Positions 23,837 to 32,653 of a DNA stretch of 46,539 nucleotides are shown here, piece by piece (the stretch's first letter is position 1; each line of letters starts with the position of its first letter). The stretch comes from an uncultured Eubacteriales bacterium. Lineage in GTDB: Bacteria; Bacillota; Clostridia; Oscillospirales; Oscillospiraceae. Location of the stretch: NCBI GenBank assembly GCA_900545815.1, contig URAM01000013.1:1-46539 (forward strand), in the 5' to 3' direction. A program made the translations under genes and the position numbers. The notes beneath the pieces are model-generated. The model made no database searches and had not been told where the DNA came from. It saw only the letters and a program-made list of their open reading frames with translations.

Positions 23837-23865
23837 TTGCGCAATGTCCCCAAATCAGGTACACT
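23837..23865 (+). promoter_or_regulatory. Promoter of larC
   Basis: TTGCGC (23837-23842), 17 bp, TACACT (23860-23865), 55 bp before the ATG. Confidence 0.55.
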
Positions 23866-23920
23866 AGGAGGAAATGAAACTCGTGTCGTGGGGCTCTGCG
23901 TTCCAAGGAGGGAAAGAGAT

Positions 23921-25102
23921 ATGAAAACATTATATTTACAGTGTACCTCTGGTTGTTCCGGCGATATGCTTTTGGGAGCGCTGTTGGAGCTGCTGCCAGA
24001 CCGTTCCGCCTGGCTGGCACGGTTCGCCCAGGCGGGCATTCCACGGGTGCGCCTAGCGGCGGAAACCTGTGAGAGGTGCGGCATCCGTGCCGTCCAACTG
24101 TCCGTTCAGATTGATGGGCAGCTGGAAGAAGAAGCGCTCCCGAATGGGGACGAGGCCCATCATTGCCTAGGGGATGTGCGGGAACTGATCGCCTCGCTAG
24201 ACATCCCAAAGAGGGTGCGGGAGAATGCGTTGGAGGTATACACGTTGCTGGCGCAGGCGGAGGGTCAGGTACACGGCCAGCCGGTGGAGCAGGTGCATTT
24301 CCATGAGGTGGGCAGCCTGGACGCCGTGGCGGACATCGTGGGCGTGTGCTGGTTGCTGGAGGAATTGCAGGTGGAGCGGATTTTGGCGTCTCCGGTGGCG
24401 GCCGGTTCCGGCACGGTGCGCTGCGCCCATGGCACCCTGCCCGTGCCCGCTCCGGCCACGGCGGAGCTGCTGCGGGGCATCCCCTGGTACAGTGGCGCCA
24501 TCCAAAGCGAGCTGTGTACCCCAACCGGCGCGGCGCTGCTGAAGCATTTCGTCCAGTCCTTCGGCGGGATGCCCGCCATGACGGTGGAGCACATGGGCGT
24601 GGGAGCCGGACACAAGGACTTTCCCCAATTCCCCAACATCCTCCGTGCGTTCCTGGGCGAGGACAGCGCCCACACCGACGCCCTGCCCCAGGCCATGGAG
24701 CTGTGCTGCAACCTGGACGACATGACCGGAGAGGATCTGGGCTATGCCCTGGAACGGCTGTGGGAGGCACAGCCTCTTGATGTGTGGACGGTGGCGGCGC
24801 AGATGAAGAAGAACCGGACTGGGGTGGTGCTCCATGTCCTCTGCCGGCCGGAGGAACAGAGCCGTTTCGCCCGTCTCCTTCTGACCCACACCACCACCGC
24901 CGGTGTCCGCTGTCACACCGTGGAACGCTATGTCCTACAGACCCACTTCACCCAGACCGTGACCCCCTACGGCGCCGTTCGGGTGAAGCACTACGACGGT
25001 TACGGGGTGGACAAGACCAAGCCGGAGTTTGCAGATCTCGCCCAGGCGGCACAGACCCACGGCGTGCCGGTGGAGACGGTGCGTCGGAGCGTGACGGGGT
25101 AA
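23921..25102 (+). CDS. larC: Nickel-pincer cofactor biosynthesis protein LarC
   Basis: 393 residues in a single frame. N-terminal QCTSGCSGDMLLGALLEL (in place of the common GxSGDM start), VHFHEVGSLDAVADIVG (about 124-140), SPVAAGSGTVRCAHGTLPVPAPAT (about 155-178), CTPTGAALLKHF, then the C-terminal region with CNLDDMTGEDLGYALERL (about 265-282) and HYDGYGVDKTKPEFADL. LarC inserts nickel into the pyridinium bisthiocarboxylate mononucleotide to form the NPN cofactor of lactate racemase LarA and related epimerases. In Lactobacillus plantarum it arises from two frames; here no frameshift is needed. larA, larB and larE are not in this window. AAGGAGGGAAAGAG precedes ATG 23921. Confidence 0.9.
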   Translation: MKTLYLQCTSGCSGDMLLGALLELLPDRSAWLARFAQAGIPRVRLAAETCERCGIRAVQLSVQIDGQLEEEALPNGDEAHHCLGDVRELIASLDIPKRVRENALEVYTLLAQAEGQVHGQPVEQVHFHEVGSLDAVADIVGVCWLLEELQVERILASPVAAGSGTVRCAHGTLPVPAPATAELLRGIPWYSGAIQSELCTPTGAALLKHFVQSFGGMPAMTVEHMGVGAGHKDFPQFPNILRAFLGEDSAHTDALPQAMELCCNLDDMTGEDLGYALERLWEAQPLDVWTVAAQMKKNRTGVVLHVLCRPEEQSRFARLLLTHTTTAGVRCHTVERYVLQTHFTQTVTPYGAVRVKHYDGYGVDKTKPEFADLAQAAQTHGVPVETVRRSVTG

Positions 25103-25125
25103 GGGTCACGCAGGGCGGAAAGGTT

Positions 25126-25154
25126 TTGTATTCCCGTCTCGGCTGTGCTATACT
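25126..25154 (+). promoter_or_regulatory. Promoter of trkA-trkH
   Basis: TTGTAT (25126-25131), 17 bp, TATACT (25149-25154). The leader to trkA is only about 75 bases; I see no c-di-AMP (ydaO-type) riboswitch in it. Confidence 0.65.
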
Positions 25155-25234
25155 ATGGTGATGCGTGTAGGAAACGCGTTGGAAATCGAGAACAACCCCG
25201 CCATCATCCGGTGGGAGAAAAGGAAGTTGGTCAA

Positions 25235-26593
25235 ATGAATATCATCATTGTGGGCTGTGGCAAGGTGGGCGTGTCCATCCTGTCCAGCCTGGTGGCGGAA
25301 GGCCATGATGTGACCGCCGTGGACAGCAACGCCGAGGTCATCGAGGAGCTGACCAATGTGTACGATGTGATGGGCGTCTGCGGCAACGGAGTGGACTACG
25401 AGACGTTGGAGGAAGCTCAGGTGGAGCAGGCGGAACTGTTCGTGGCGTCCACCAAGTCGGATGAGCTGAATATGCTCAGCTGCTTCTTAGCCAAGAAGAT
25501 GGGCGCCAAGCAGACCATCGCCCGTATCCGCAATCCGGAGTACAATGACAGCAGCTTGAGCTTCGTCCGGCAGCAGCTGGACTTGTCCATGTCCATCAAC
25601 CCAGAGCTGCTGGCGGCACAGGAATTGTCCGACCTGCTGAAGCTGCCGGCGGCGGTCAAAATAGAGACCTTTTCTCGCCGGAATTTTGAAATGATCGAGC
25701 TGCGCATCAAGGAAGGTTCCATGCTGAACGGTGTAAAGCTCAAAGACTTGTCAAAGAAATTTCAGGCCAAAGTCCTCATCTGTGCCGTCCAGCGGAAGGA
25801 GCAGGTCTACATCCCAGACGGCAATTTTCAGTTGCAGAGCGGCGACCGCATCGGCGTCACCGCCTCTCCGGAGGAGATCGAAAAGTTCCTGTGGACGCTG
25901 GGCATTTTACAGAAGCGGGCTAGAAAGATCATGATCCTGGGTGGCAGCAAGACCGCCTATTATCTGGCAAAGTTGCTGACCAACATGGGGAACACCGTGA
26001 AGATCATCGAGGAGAAGGAGGAACGCTGCCTGGAATTGTGCGATGCGCTGCCAAAGGCCACGGTCATCCACGGCAACGGCACCCAACAGGAGCTGCTGCT
26101 GGAGGAAGGCATCCGGGGACAGGATGCCTTTGTGGCCTTGACCGGTATCGACGAGGTGAACATCCTCATCTCCATCTTCGCCTCCTCCCTGAATGTGCCC
26201 ACCGTCATCTCCAAGGTCAATCGGGACGAGATGGTAGCCATTGCGGAGAACCTAGGGCTGGACATGATCGTGTCCCCCAAGAAAACGGTTGCCAATATTT
26301 TGGTGCAGTACGCCCGAGCACTGGAGAACTCCAAGGGGAGCAATGTGGAAACCCTTTATAAGCTCGTGGACGGCAAAGCGGAGGCGTTGGAGTTCAACGT
26401 TCGGGAGGACGCTCGACTGGTGCGCATTCCGCTGAAGGATCTGCGCTTCAAGTCCAACATCCTCATCGCCGGCATCATCCGTGGTCGCCAGACCATCGTG
26501 CCGGGAGGCAGCGATGAGATTTTACCGGGCGATAAAGTGATCGTTTTGGCGGCAGACCACCGGTTGAACGACCTTTCTGATGTGATTTTGTGA
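25235..26593 (+). CDS. trkA: Trk potassium uptake regulatory subunit TrkA
   Basis: 452 residues with two RCK halves. Each has a Rossmann NAD-binding segment (MNIIIVGCGKVGVSILSSL at the start, KIMILGGSKTAYYLAKLL at about 229) followed by a TrkA-C ligand-binding domain ending near 215 and 452 (ILPGDKVIVLAADHRL). TrkA gates the TrkH channel in response to nucleotides. ATG 25235 has AAGGAAG 8 bp upstream; an in-frame upstream extension runs into the promoter. trkH follows after 16 bp, forming a two-gene operon. Confidence 0.95.
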   Translation: MNIIIVGCGKVGVSILSSLVAEGHDVTAVDSNAEVIEELTNVYDVMGVCGNGVDYETLEEAQVEQAELFVASTKSDELNMLSCFLAKKMGAKQTIARIRNPEYNDSSLSFVRQQLDLSMSINPELLAAQELSDLLKLPAAVKIETFSRRNFEMIELRIKEGSMLNGVKLKDLSKKFQAKVLICAVQRKEQVYIPDGNFQLQSGDRIGVTASPEEIEKFLWTLGILQKRARKIMILGGSKTAYYLAKLLTNMGNTVKIIEEKEERCLELCDALPKATVIHGNGTQQELLLEEGIRGQDAFVALTGIDEVNILISIFASSLNVPTVISKVNRDEMVAIAENLGLDMIVSPKKTVANILVQYARALENSKGSNVETLYKLVDGKAEALEFNVREDARLVRIPLKDLRFKSNILIAGIIRGRQTIVPGGSDEILPGDKVIVLAADHRLNDLSDVIL

Positions 26594-26609
26594 GGAGAGG
26601 GCTTGCGTT

Positions 26610-28052
26610 ATGAATCGGAGAATGATTTTTTATACCGTCGGCCGCATCATCACCCTGGAGGCCGGCCTGCTGCTGCTGCCCATGGCGGTGGCGCTCTGGT
26701 ACGGGGAGTCCTGCGCCTGGGATCTGCTGGCGTCCGCCGCCATCGCCCTGGTGGTGGGGCGGGCCATGACCCGGCTGAGCAAGCCCACCAGCCAGACCTT
26801 TTTCGCCCGAGAGGGCTTTGTCATCGTGGCGCTGGCTTGGGTACTGATGTCCCTGATCGGGATGCTCCCTTTTCTATTCAGCGGAGAGATCCCGTTCTGG
26901 GTGGATGCCTTCTTTGAAACGGTCAGTGGCTTTACCACCACCGGCGCCTCCATCCTCACCAACGTGGAGGCCATGAGTCACGGACTGCTGTTCTGGCGGA
27001 GCTTCACCCATTGGATCGGCGGCATGGGGGTTCTGGTGCTCATCATGGCCATCGTGCCCACCGAGACCGGCCGTTCCATCCACATTATGCGGGCGGAAAT
27101 GCCCGGCCCCATCGTGGGCAAGCTCATGCCCCGCATCAAGGACACGGCGCAGATCTTGTACCTGATGTATGTGGTGCTGACGGTGGTGCAGATCGTCCTG
27201 CTCATGGCCGGCGGTATGCCCCCCTTCGAGAGCGTCACCCACGCCATGGCCACCGCCGGTACAGGTGGATTTAGTGTAAAGGCAGATTGCTTTACAAGCT
27301 ATTCCCCCTACCTACAGTGGGTCACCGCCATCTTCATGACCCTCTTTGGGGTCAACTTCAATGTGTACTATTTGGCACTGCGCAAAAAGTTCAAGGAAAT
27401 CTTGCGCAGCACCGAGCTGTGGGCATACCTGGGCATCATCCTGGTATCCATCGTCCTGGTGAGCATCAGCATCTCCACCGAGTACGACACCCTGGAGGAG
27501 ATCATCCGCCAGTCCGCCTTCCAGGTCACTTCCATCATCACCACCACCGGCTACGCTTCCACCAATTTCGACCTGTGGCCGGAGCTGGCCAAGAACGTGC
27601 TGCTCATCCTGATGTTCCTGGGCGCCTGCGCCGGCTCCACCGGCGGCGGGCTGAAAGTTTCCCGTGCCATCCTGCTGGTGAAGATGGCTCGGCGGGAGAT
27701 GAAACGGATGATCCACCCCCGTTCCGTGGGCACTGTCCAGTTCGAGGGGAAGCGGGTCAGCGATGCCACCTTGAACAGCGTCTGTATGTATTTCGTCCTC
27801 TACGTCATCATTCTGGTGGTGCTCACCCTCTTTCTCTGCATCAACCCCTTCAGCATTGAGACAAACCTGGCCGCCGCTGCCTCCTGCTTCAACAATATCG
27901 GCCCCGGCTTCGGCATCGCAGGGCCGGCGTCCAACTACTCCTATTACAACGCCATTTCCAAGTTTGTCCTGACCATCGCCATGCTCTTTGGGCGGTTGGA
28001 GATCTACCCCATGCTGTTGGCGCTGTCGCCTTCTACTTGGACGAAGGAGTGA
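26610..28052 (+). CDS. trkH: Trk/Ktr potassium channel-forming subunit TrkH
   Basis: 480 residues, with the four membrane-pore-membrane repeats of the K+ transporter superfamily. Selectivity-filter loops are visible as TVSGFTTTGAS (about 105-115), HAMATAGTGGFS (about 213-224), TSIITTTGYAS (about 307-317) and NNIGPGFG (about 429-436). TrkH imports K+ under control of TrkA. The ribosome site GGAGAGGG precedes ATG 26610. The gene ends in a strong terminator at 28070. Confidence 0.95.
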   Translation: MNRRMIFYTVGRIITLEAGLLLLPMAVALWYGESCAWDLLASAAIALVVGRAMTRLSKPTSQTFFAREGFVIVALAWVLMSLIGMLPFLFSGEIPFWVDAFFETVSGFTTTGASILTNVEAMSHGLLFWRSFTHWIGGMGVLVLIMAIVPTETGRSIHIMRAEMPGPIVGKLMPRIKDTAQILYLMYVVLTVVQIVLLMAGGMPPFESVTHAMATAGTGGFSVKADCFTSYSPYLQWVTAIFMTLFGVNFNVYYLALRKKFKEILRSTELWAYLGIILVSIVLVSISISTEYDTLEEIIRQSAFQVTSIITTTGYASTNFDLWPELAKNVLLILMFLGACAGSTGGGLKVSRAILLVKMARREMKRMIHPRSVGTVQFEGKRVSDATLNSVCMYFVLYVIILVVLTLFLCINPFSIETNLAAAASCFNNIGPGFGIAGPASNYSYYNAISKFVLTIAMLFGRLEIYPMLLALSPSTWTKE

Positions 28053-28069
28053 GCGTCCTGATTCGGTTG

Positions 28070-28103
28070 AAAAGAACCACGCTGCACTGCGTGGTTCTTT
28101 TGT
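28070..28103 (+). terminator. Terminator of trkA-trkH
   Basis: Perfect stem AAAAGAACCACGC / GCGTGGTTCTTTT with loop TGCACT, followed by GTTTT. It shares the GAACCACGC stem with the terminators at 9451 and 13486. Confidence 0.9.
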
Positions 28104-28118
28104 TTTACTCTGCGCCCT

Positions 28119-28315
28119 TGGGCGTGTCCTCCAAGGGAATAATTTTACAGAACCTGGAAGCATCCCCTGTGTAAGGGGAGGTGGCACGCAGTGCCGGAGG
28201 GGCTGTCCGTCGAGCATAGGACGTGGGGAATGTGCGCCTTCTGGTTTGTGCTGCGTGGTCGACAATCCCTCAGTCAGCCGTTGCGGCTGACAGCTCCCTT
28301 TACACAAGGGAGCCA
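28119..28315 (+). repeat. Dispersed modular hairpin repeat, copy 3
   Basis: GGGCGTGTCCTCC spacer, CCAGG-like AACCTGGAA, module B (TCCCC / GGGGA and GGCAC GCA GTGCC), a diverged linker, then inverted module A (GTCAGCCG / CGGCTGAC and GCTCCC / GGGAGC). The remaining 28316-28500 is leader: TGATATACT at 28370-28378 forms an extended -10 box for the SPFH gene. Confidence 0.75.
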
Positions 28316-28369
28316 GTTGAGCAAGTTTTGAAAAATACTGCCTTTGGGTAATGCATTTGTCTGCGAAAT

Positions 28370-28378
28370 TTGATATAC
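28370..28378 (+). promoter_or_regulatory. Extended -10 promoter of the ydj-like cluster
   Basis: TGATATACT gives a TG-N-TATACT extended -10. The expected -35 position reads only ATGCAT. The untranslated leader would be about 115 bases. No sigma-W-type promoter (TGAAAC..CGTA) is evident. Confidence 0.4.
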
Positions 28379-28500
28379 TATGATAAATTAGTGCGCAGTG
28401 TCATGTCAGAACGCAGTTCAGGGCAATGGACAGGGCGCCAATGACCGTACAGACAGACAAAATACATAGATTTTCAAACATCTGAAAGGAGTATTACAGA

Positions 28501-29874
28501 ATGGGATTGATTAAAGCAGCAATGGGCGCAGCAGGCGGCGTCATGGCAGATCAGTGGAAGGAATTCTTCTATTGCGATGCGATTCCGGCAGAGGTGCTGG
28601 CGGTAAAGGGACAGAAGCGAGTCTCCGGCCGCTCCTCCAACAAGCACGGCAGCGACAACATCATCTCCAACGGCTCTGTCATCGCCGTGGCCGATGGCCA
28701 GTGCATGATGATCGTAGAGCAGGGGAAGGTGGTAGACGTGTGCGCCGAGCCGGGCGAGTATACCTATGACTTCTCTACCGAGCCCTCCCTGTTCACCGGC
28801 AGCTTGAGCCAGAACATCGGCGCGGTATTCCAGAATATCGGCAAGCGCTTCACCTTCGGCGGCGAGGCGCCCAAGGATCAGCGCATCTACTATTTCAACA
28901 CCAAGGAGCTGGTAGGCAACAAGTACGGTACCCCCTCTCCCGTGCCCTTCCGTGTGGTGGATCAGAACGCCGGCCTGGACGTGGATATTTCCGTCCGCTG
29001 CTTCGGCGAATACAGCTATCGTATCACCAACCCCATCCTGTTCTACACCAACCTGTGCGGCAACGTGGAGCAGGAATACACCCGAAGCGAGATCGATGGT
29101 CAGCTCAAGACCGAGCTGCTCACCGCCCTCCAGCCTGCGTTTGCCCGTATCTCTGACATGGGCATCCGTTACTCCGCCGTCCCCGCCCACACCCTGGAGC
29201 TGGCGGACGCCCTCAACGATGTCCTCTCCGCCAAGTGGCGTGACCTGCGGGGCATCGAGATCGTCTCCCTGGGCGTGTCTAGTATCAAGGCATCCGAGGA
29301 AGATGAGCAGATGATCAAGGAAATGCAGCGCAACGCCGCCTTCCGTGATCCCACTCGGGCAGCGGCGCATCTGGTCGGCGCCCAGGCCAGCGCAATGCAG
29401 GCCGCAGCAGCCAATGAAGGCGGCGCTACCATGGGCTTTATGGGCATGGGAATGGCTGGCGCTGCCGGCGGGATGAACCCCCAGGCACTGTTCCAGATGG
29501 GACAGCAGCAGGCGGCACAGCCTGTGCAAAGCGCACCGGCACAGCCGGCACCTGCTGCACCGGCACAGCCTGCCGCTCCCGCTGGCGACAGCTGGACCTG
29601 CGCCTGCGGCAATGTGGCTACCGGTAAGTTCTGCCCGGAATGCGGCGCCAAGAAGCCGGAGCCGCTCAAGGCGTCTGCCGAGGGTGCTTGGACTTGTCCC
29701 ACCTGCGGCGCATCCAACAAGGGCAAGTTCTGCGCAGAATGCGGCACGAAGAAGCCGGCGGGCGTGCCTCAGTACAAGTGCGACAAGTGCGGCTGGGAGC
29801 CTGCCGACCCCACCAAGCCCCCCAAGTTCTGCCCGGAATGCGGCGATCCCTTTGACGATGGCGACATCGTTTGA
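28501..29874 (+). CDS. SPFH-domain protein with C-terminal zinc ribbons (YdjI-like)
   Basis: 457 residues. Residues about 15-300 form an SPFH/band-7-like domain of the 'virion core protein' type (DQWKEFFYCDAIPAEVLAVK, IAVADGQCMMIVEQGKVVDVCAEPG, VRCFGEYSYRITNP, FDISDMGIRY-like region). A Gly/Met/Ala/Pro/Gln-rich flexible linker follows (about 310-363). Then come three zinc ribbons: CACGN..CPECG, CPTCGASNKGKFCAECG and CDKCG..CPECG. In Bacillus subtilis YdjI is in an operon with PspA and helps hold it at the membrane. No transmembrane helix is obvious, so membrane association is probably through partners. Ribosome site AAAGGAG lies 9 bp before ATG 28501. The following two genes are the YdjG- and YdjH-like partners. 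Confidence 0.82.
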   Translation: MGLIKAAMGAAGGVMADQWKEFFYCDAIPAEVLAVKGQKRVSGRSSNKHGSDNIISNGSVIAVADGQCMMIVEQGKVVDVCAEPGEYTYDFSTEPSLFTGSLSQNIGAVFQNIGKRFTFGGEAPKDQRIYYFNTKELVGNKYGTPSPVPFRVVDQNAGLDVDISVRCFGEYSYRITNPILFYTNLCGNVEQEYTRSEIDGQLKTELLTALQPAFARISDMGIRYSAVPAHTLELADALNDVLSAKWRDLRGIEIVSLGVSSIKASEEDEQMIKEMQRNAAFRDPTRAAAHLVGAQASAMQAAAANEGGATMGFMGMGMAGAAGGMNPQALFQMGQQQAAQPVQSAPAQPAPAAPAQPAAPAGDSWTCACGNVATGKFCPECGAKKPEPLKASAEGAWTCPTCGASNKGKFCAECGTKKPAGVPQYKCDKCGWEPADPTKPPKFCPECGDPFDDGDIV

Positions 29875-29910
29875 TCAGACCAAGAAAAAGAGAGAGGAGG
29901 TCTGTGAACG

Positions 29911-31062
29911 ATGCCCACACAAGTGACCAATTATCAGTGTCCGTCCTGTACCGGCCCGCTCCATTATTCCAGCGAAAGCGGAAAGCTGGAGTGCGAGTTC
30001 TGCGGCAGTTCCTATGACGTAGCAGAGATCGAGGCGCTGTACGCTGAGAAAAATCAGAAGGCAGAGCAAGCATCTGCGGCGGAACAGAAAAAAGAGGAGC
30101 AAAAGGCGGAACAGCAGGCAGAGCAAAGAGCTGCTGATCCGGATGGCGAATGGGCGTTTGAAGGAGATGGATGGACAGAGGAGGGCATGAAAGCCTACAA
30201 CTGCCCCTCCTGCGGCGCAGAATTGATCTGTGACGAGACCACTGCCGCCACCAGCTGCCCCTACTGCGGCAATCCCACGGTGGTGCCCGGCCAGTTTGCA
30301 GGCGGCATGAAGCCGGATTATATCATCCCCTTTAAGCTGGACAAGAAAGCTGCTGTCCAGGCGCTGAAAAAGCATTACAAAGGGAAAAAACTGCTGCCCA
30401 AAGCGTTTACCGCAGGCAACCATATTGAGGAGATCAAGGGGATCTATGTGCCCTTCTGGCTGTTCGATGGCGATGCGGACGCCGATGTTCAGTTCGAGGC
30501 CACCCGTTCCTCCAGCCACACGGAGGGGGATTATGAGGTGACCATCACCGATCACTATTATGTCCGTCGGGCAGGCAATGTCCCCTTTATCAAGATTCCG
30601 GTGGATGGTTCTTCCAAAATGCCGGATGAACATATGGACTCCATTGAACCCTTCCAGTATGAGGAGCTTCAGCCCTTTTCCATGGCATATCTCCCCGGTT
30701 ACCTGGCGGATAAGTATGACGTGCCGGTGAAGGAGAGTGCGCCGCGGGCGGAAGAACGGGCGAAAAATTCCGCAGTCAGCGCCATGGTGGCAGATGCTGC
30801 CATCGGATATGAGACTTGTGTACCTGTCAGCGAGAAAGTGGAGATCCATCGGGGGAAGGTTCATTATGCCTTGCTGCCGGTGTGGCTGCTGAGCACCAGA
30901 TGGAACAACCAGAACTTCCTGTTCGCCATGAACGGCCAGACCGGAAAGATTGTGGGAGATCTGCCCGTCTCCAAAGGGAAATTCTGGGCGTGGTTCGGCG
31001 GCATCGCCGTGTCCCTGTCGGCGATCTCTGCTGTTGTCATGAAGCTGATGGGGATTCTGTGA
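29911..31062 (+). CDS. Zinc-ribbon membrane protein (YdjG-like)
   Basis: 383 residues. An N-terminal zinc ribbon (CPSCTGPLHYSSESGKLECEFC, residues 10-31) is followed by an Ala/Glu/Gln/Lys-rich coiled coil (about 42-72), a second ribbon (CPSCGAELICDETTAATSCPYCG, about 97-120) and a large domain with IIPFKLDKKAAVQALKKHYKGKKLLPKAF and GIYVPFWLFDG. One transmembrane helix lies at the C-terminus (about 358-380, WAWFGGIAVSLSAISAVVM). It lacks a signal peptide, so most of the protein faces the cytoplasm. B. subtilis YdjG is the homolog by architecture and is encoded beside YdjH and YdjI. AGAGGAGG precedes ATG 29911. It lies 36 bp after the SPFH gene and 13 bp before the TPM gene. Confidence 0.8.
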   Translation: MPTQVTNYQCPSCTGPLHYSSESGKLECEFCGSSYDVAEIEALYAEKNQKAEQASAAEQKKEEQKAEQQAEQRAADPDGEWAFEGDGWTEEGMKAYNCPSCGAELICDETTAATSCPYCGNPTVVPGQFAGGMKPDYIIPFKLDKKAAVQALKKHYKGKKLLPKAFTAGNHIEEIKGIYVPFWLFDGDADADVQFEATRSSSHTEGDYEVTITDHYYVRRAGNVPFIKIPVDGSSKMPDEHMDSIEPFQYEELQPFSMAYLPGYLADKYDVPVKESAPRAEERAKNSAVSAMVADAAIGYETCVPVSEKVEIHRGKVHYALLPVWLLSTRWNNQNFLFAMNGQTGKIVGDLPVSKGKFWAWFGGIAVSLSAISAVVMKLMGIL

Positions 31063-31075
31063 GGAGGTGTGAACC

Positions 31076-32470
31076 ATGAAAAAGAGAGTATTTGCCCCTT
31101 TGCTGGCGCTATGCATCGCACTGAGTCTGTTGGTTCCCGCCCTTGCCTTTCAGGACTACGGACTGCTGTATGATGCAACGGGAAAGTTGGATGCTGAGCA
31201 GGCGCAGACAGCCAACGACTATTTGCTGAAGGATTTTGATGACAAGTACGGCATCGAACTGCGGGTGGATGTGGTCAATGACCTGGAAGGCTACAAGCTG
31301 TCCGATTATGCCGACCTGTTCTACAACAAGTATGAGTATGGCGACAAGGAGACGGGACACGGCGTCCTGCTGACCATCCAAGTCCATGAGGATGAGACTG
31401 GCTTGGCGTTGGATGGCTACAATCTGATGGCCGGCGAAAAGACCAAGAAGATCATGTCCGATGATGCGTGGGATACCATGGATGAGTATTTGCGCATCTA
31501 CCTGAACAAAAAGTCGTGGCAGAAGGAGATGAAAGAGGACGATGATGCGTTCTTCTATGCTGTCTCCAGCTACTATGCAGGGATGGAGTACTGCGTGGCG
31601 CAGAAAATAATCACGCCGCCTAAGAACACCGTCGCCGATCCGGATCAGACAGGCCAAACCGGCGACCAGAAGCCGGCGGGCGCCACCTCTGCTGCCGCCT
31701 CTGCCCCTTCCAGCACCCCTGACACAAGTGCCCAAGGAACCGTGCAGGACAGTGCAGGCCCCTATGTGCGGGATGAGGCTGGCATCCTGGATGAGGAGAG
31801 CGTCAAAAAGCTGGAGGCCCAGGCGGAGACCATTTCCGCTGAGCACCAGTGCGCAGTGTATATCCTCACCGTCAAGGATTTCACCGTAGACGGTGCGGAC
31901 ACCATCCGAGACTTTGCGAAAAGTTACTATACGGATAATAACCTTGGATGGGGTGATGGTAAGGATGGCGAATTGCTGGTGCTGAGCATGAGCCAACGGA
32001 AAGCATCACAGATTGCCTATGGCAGTAAGGCTACTTCTATCTTTGTAGGGGATAACCAAGCTCGGTTGGAAGAAGGCTTTAAGGACAACTTCAAGGTGGA
32101 TGATTGGGTTGGTGGTTTTGCCGATTTTTTGACCATGAGTGAAGAAATGCTGGTGAAGGGAGCCAACGGCGGCGACTATGACCCCGACTACGAAGCAGGG
32201 CCGAATTGGAAGGCTCTGGGGATTGCAGTCCTCGCCTCCTGCGTCATCGCCCTGATTGTCTGCTTCATCTTCAAGGCGCAGATGAAATCTGCCCGCCTGA
32301 AAACCGATGCGGCGGATTATGTGACCAAGCATGAGATCACCTTTACCACCAAGGAGGACCGGTTTACCCACAGCACAGAGACGCGTGTGCGCATCCATGA
32401 CGATGATGACAGCGGTGGTGGTGGCGGTGTTGACAGTGATGGATTCACTGGGCGAGACTGCGATTTCTAA
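31076..32470 (+). CDS. TPM-domain membrane protein with two TPM domains (YdjH-like)
   Basis: 464 residues. Signal peptide residues 1-25 (FAPLLALCIALSLLVPALA). A first TPM-like domain spans about 27-170 (YDATGKLDAEQAQTANDYLLKDF, HGVLLTIQVHEDETGLAL). A Pro/Thr/Ser/Ala linker follows (about 185-222) and then a second, more canonical TPM domain (about 224-365: YVRDEAGILDEESVKKLEAQAETIS, GWGDGKDGELLVLSMSQRK). After it come a transmembrane helix (about 378-400) and a short cytoplasmic tail ending in a Gly-rich DDDDSGGGGG stretch. The orientation puts both TPM domains outside the cell. B. subtilis YdjH is the single-TPM counterpart. AGGAGG precedes ATG 31076. The gene closes the operon; a terminator follows at 32491. 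Confidence 0.8.
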   Translation: MKKRVFAPLLALCIALSLLVPALAFQDYGLLYDATGKLDAEQAQTANDYLLKDFDDKYGIELRVDVVNDLEGYKLSDYADLFYNKYEYGDKETGHGVLLTIQVHEDETGLALDGYNLMAGEKTKKIMSDDAWDTMDEYLRIYLNKKSWQKEMKEDDDAFFYAVSSYYAGMEYCVAQKIITPPKNTVADPDQTGQTGDQKPAGATSAAASAPSSTPDTSAQGTVQDSAGPYVRDEAGILDEESVKKLEAQAETISAEHQCAVYILTVKDFTVDGADTIRDFAKSYYTDNNLGWGDGKDGELLVLSMSQRKASQIAYGSKATSIFVGDNQARLEEGFKDNFKVDDWVGGFADFLTMSEEMLVKGANGGDYDPDYEAGPNWKALGIAVLASCVIALIVCFIFKAQMKSARLKTDAADYVTKHEITFTTKEDRFTHSTETRVRIHDDDDSGGGGGVDSDGFTGRDCDF

Positions 32471-32490
32471 AAACCATTGACAAACCTGAC

Positions 32491-32530
32491 AACAGCCCTG
32501 GCACAAAACGGCCAGGGCTGTTGATTTGTC
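32491..32530 (+). terminator. Terminator of the ydj-like cluster
   Basis: Perfect 12-bp stem AACAGCCCTGGC / GCCAGGGCTGTT with loop ACAAAACG, followed by GATTTG. The T tract is weak. Confidence 0.75.
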
Positions 32531-32653
32531 ACAAATCGTAAAAAATCAGGGGATTTTTTGCGGAAATGGATCGGTTTTGTGATACACTATAACCTAGCAA
32601 ATTCTTTCCGCTGCGGCGGAAATCCTGTGAGAAAGAAACTTGGGAGGACTATT

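Noticed and set aside
25155..25234. Possible c-di-AMP riboswitch ahead of trkA
   Set aside because: The leader is only about 80 bases and lacks the conserved ydaO-type cores.
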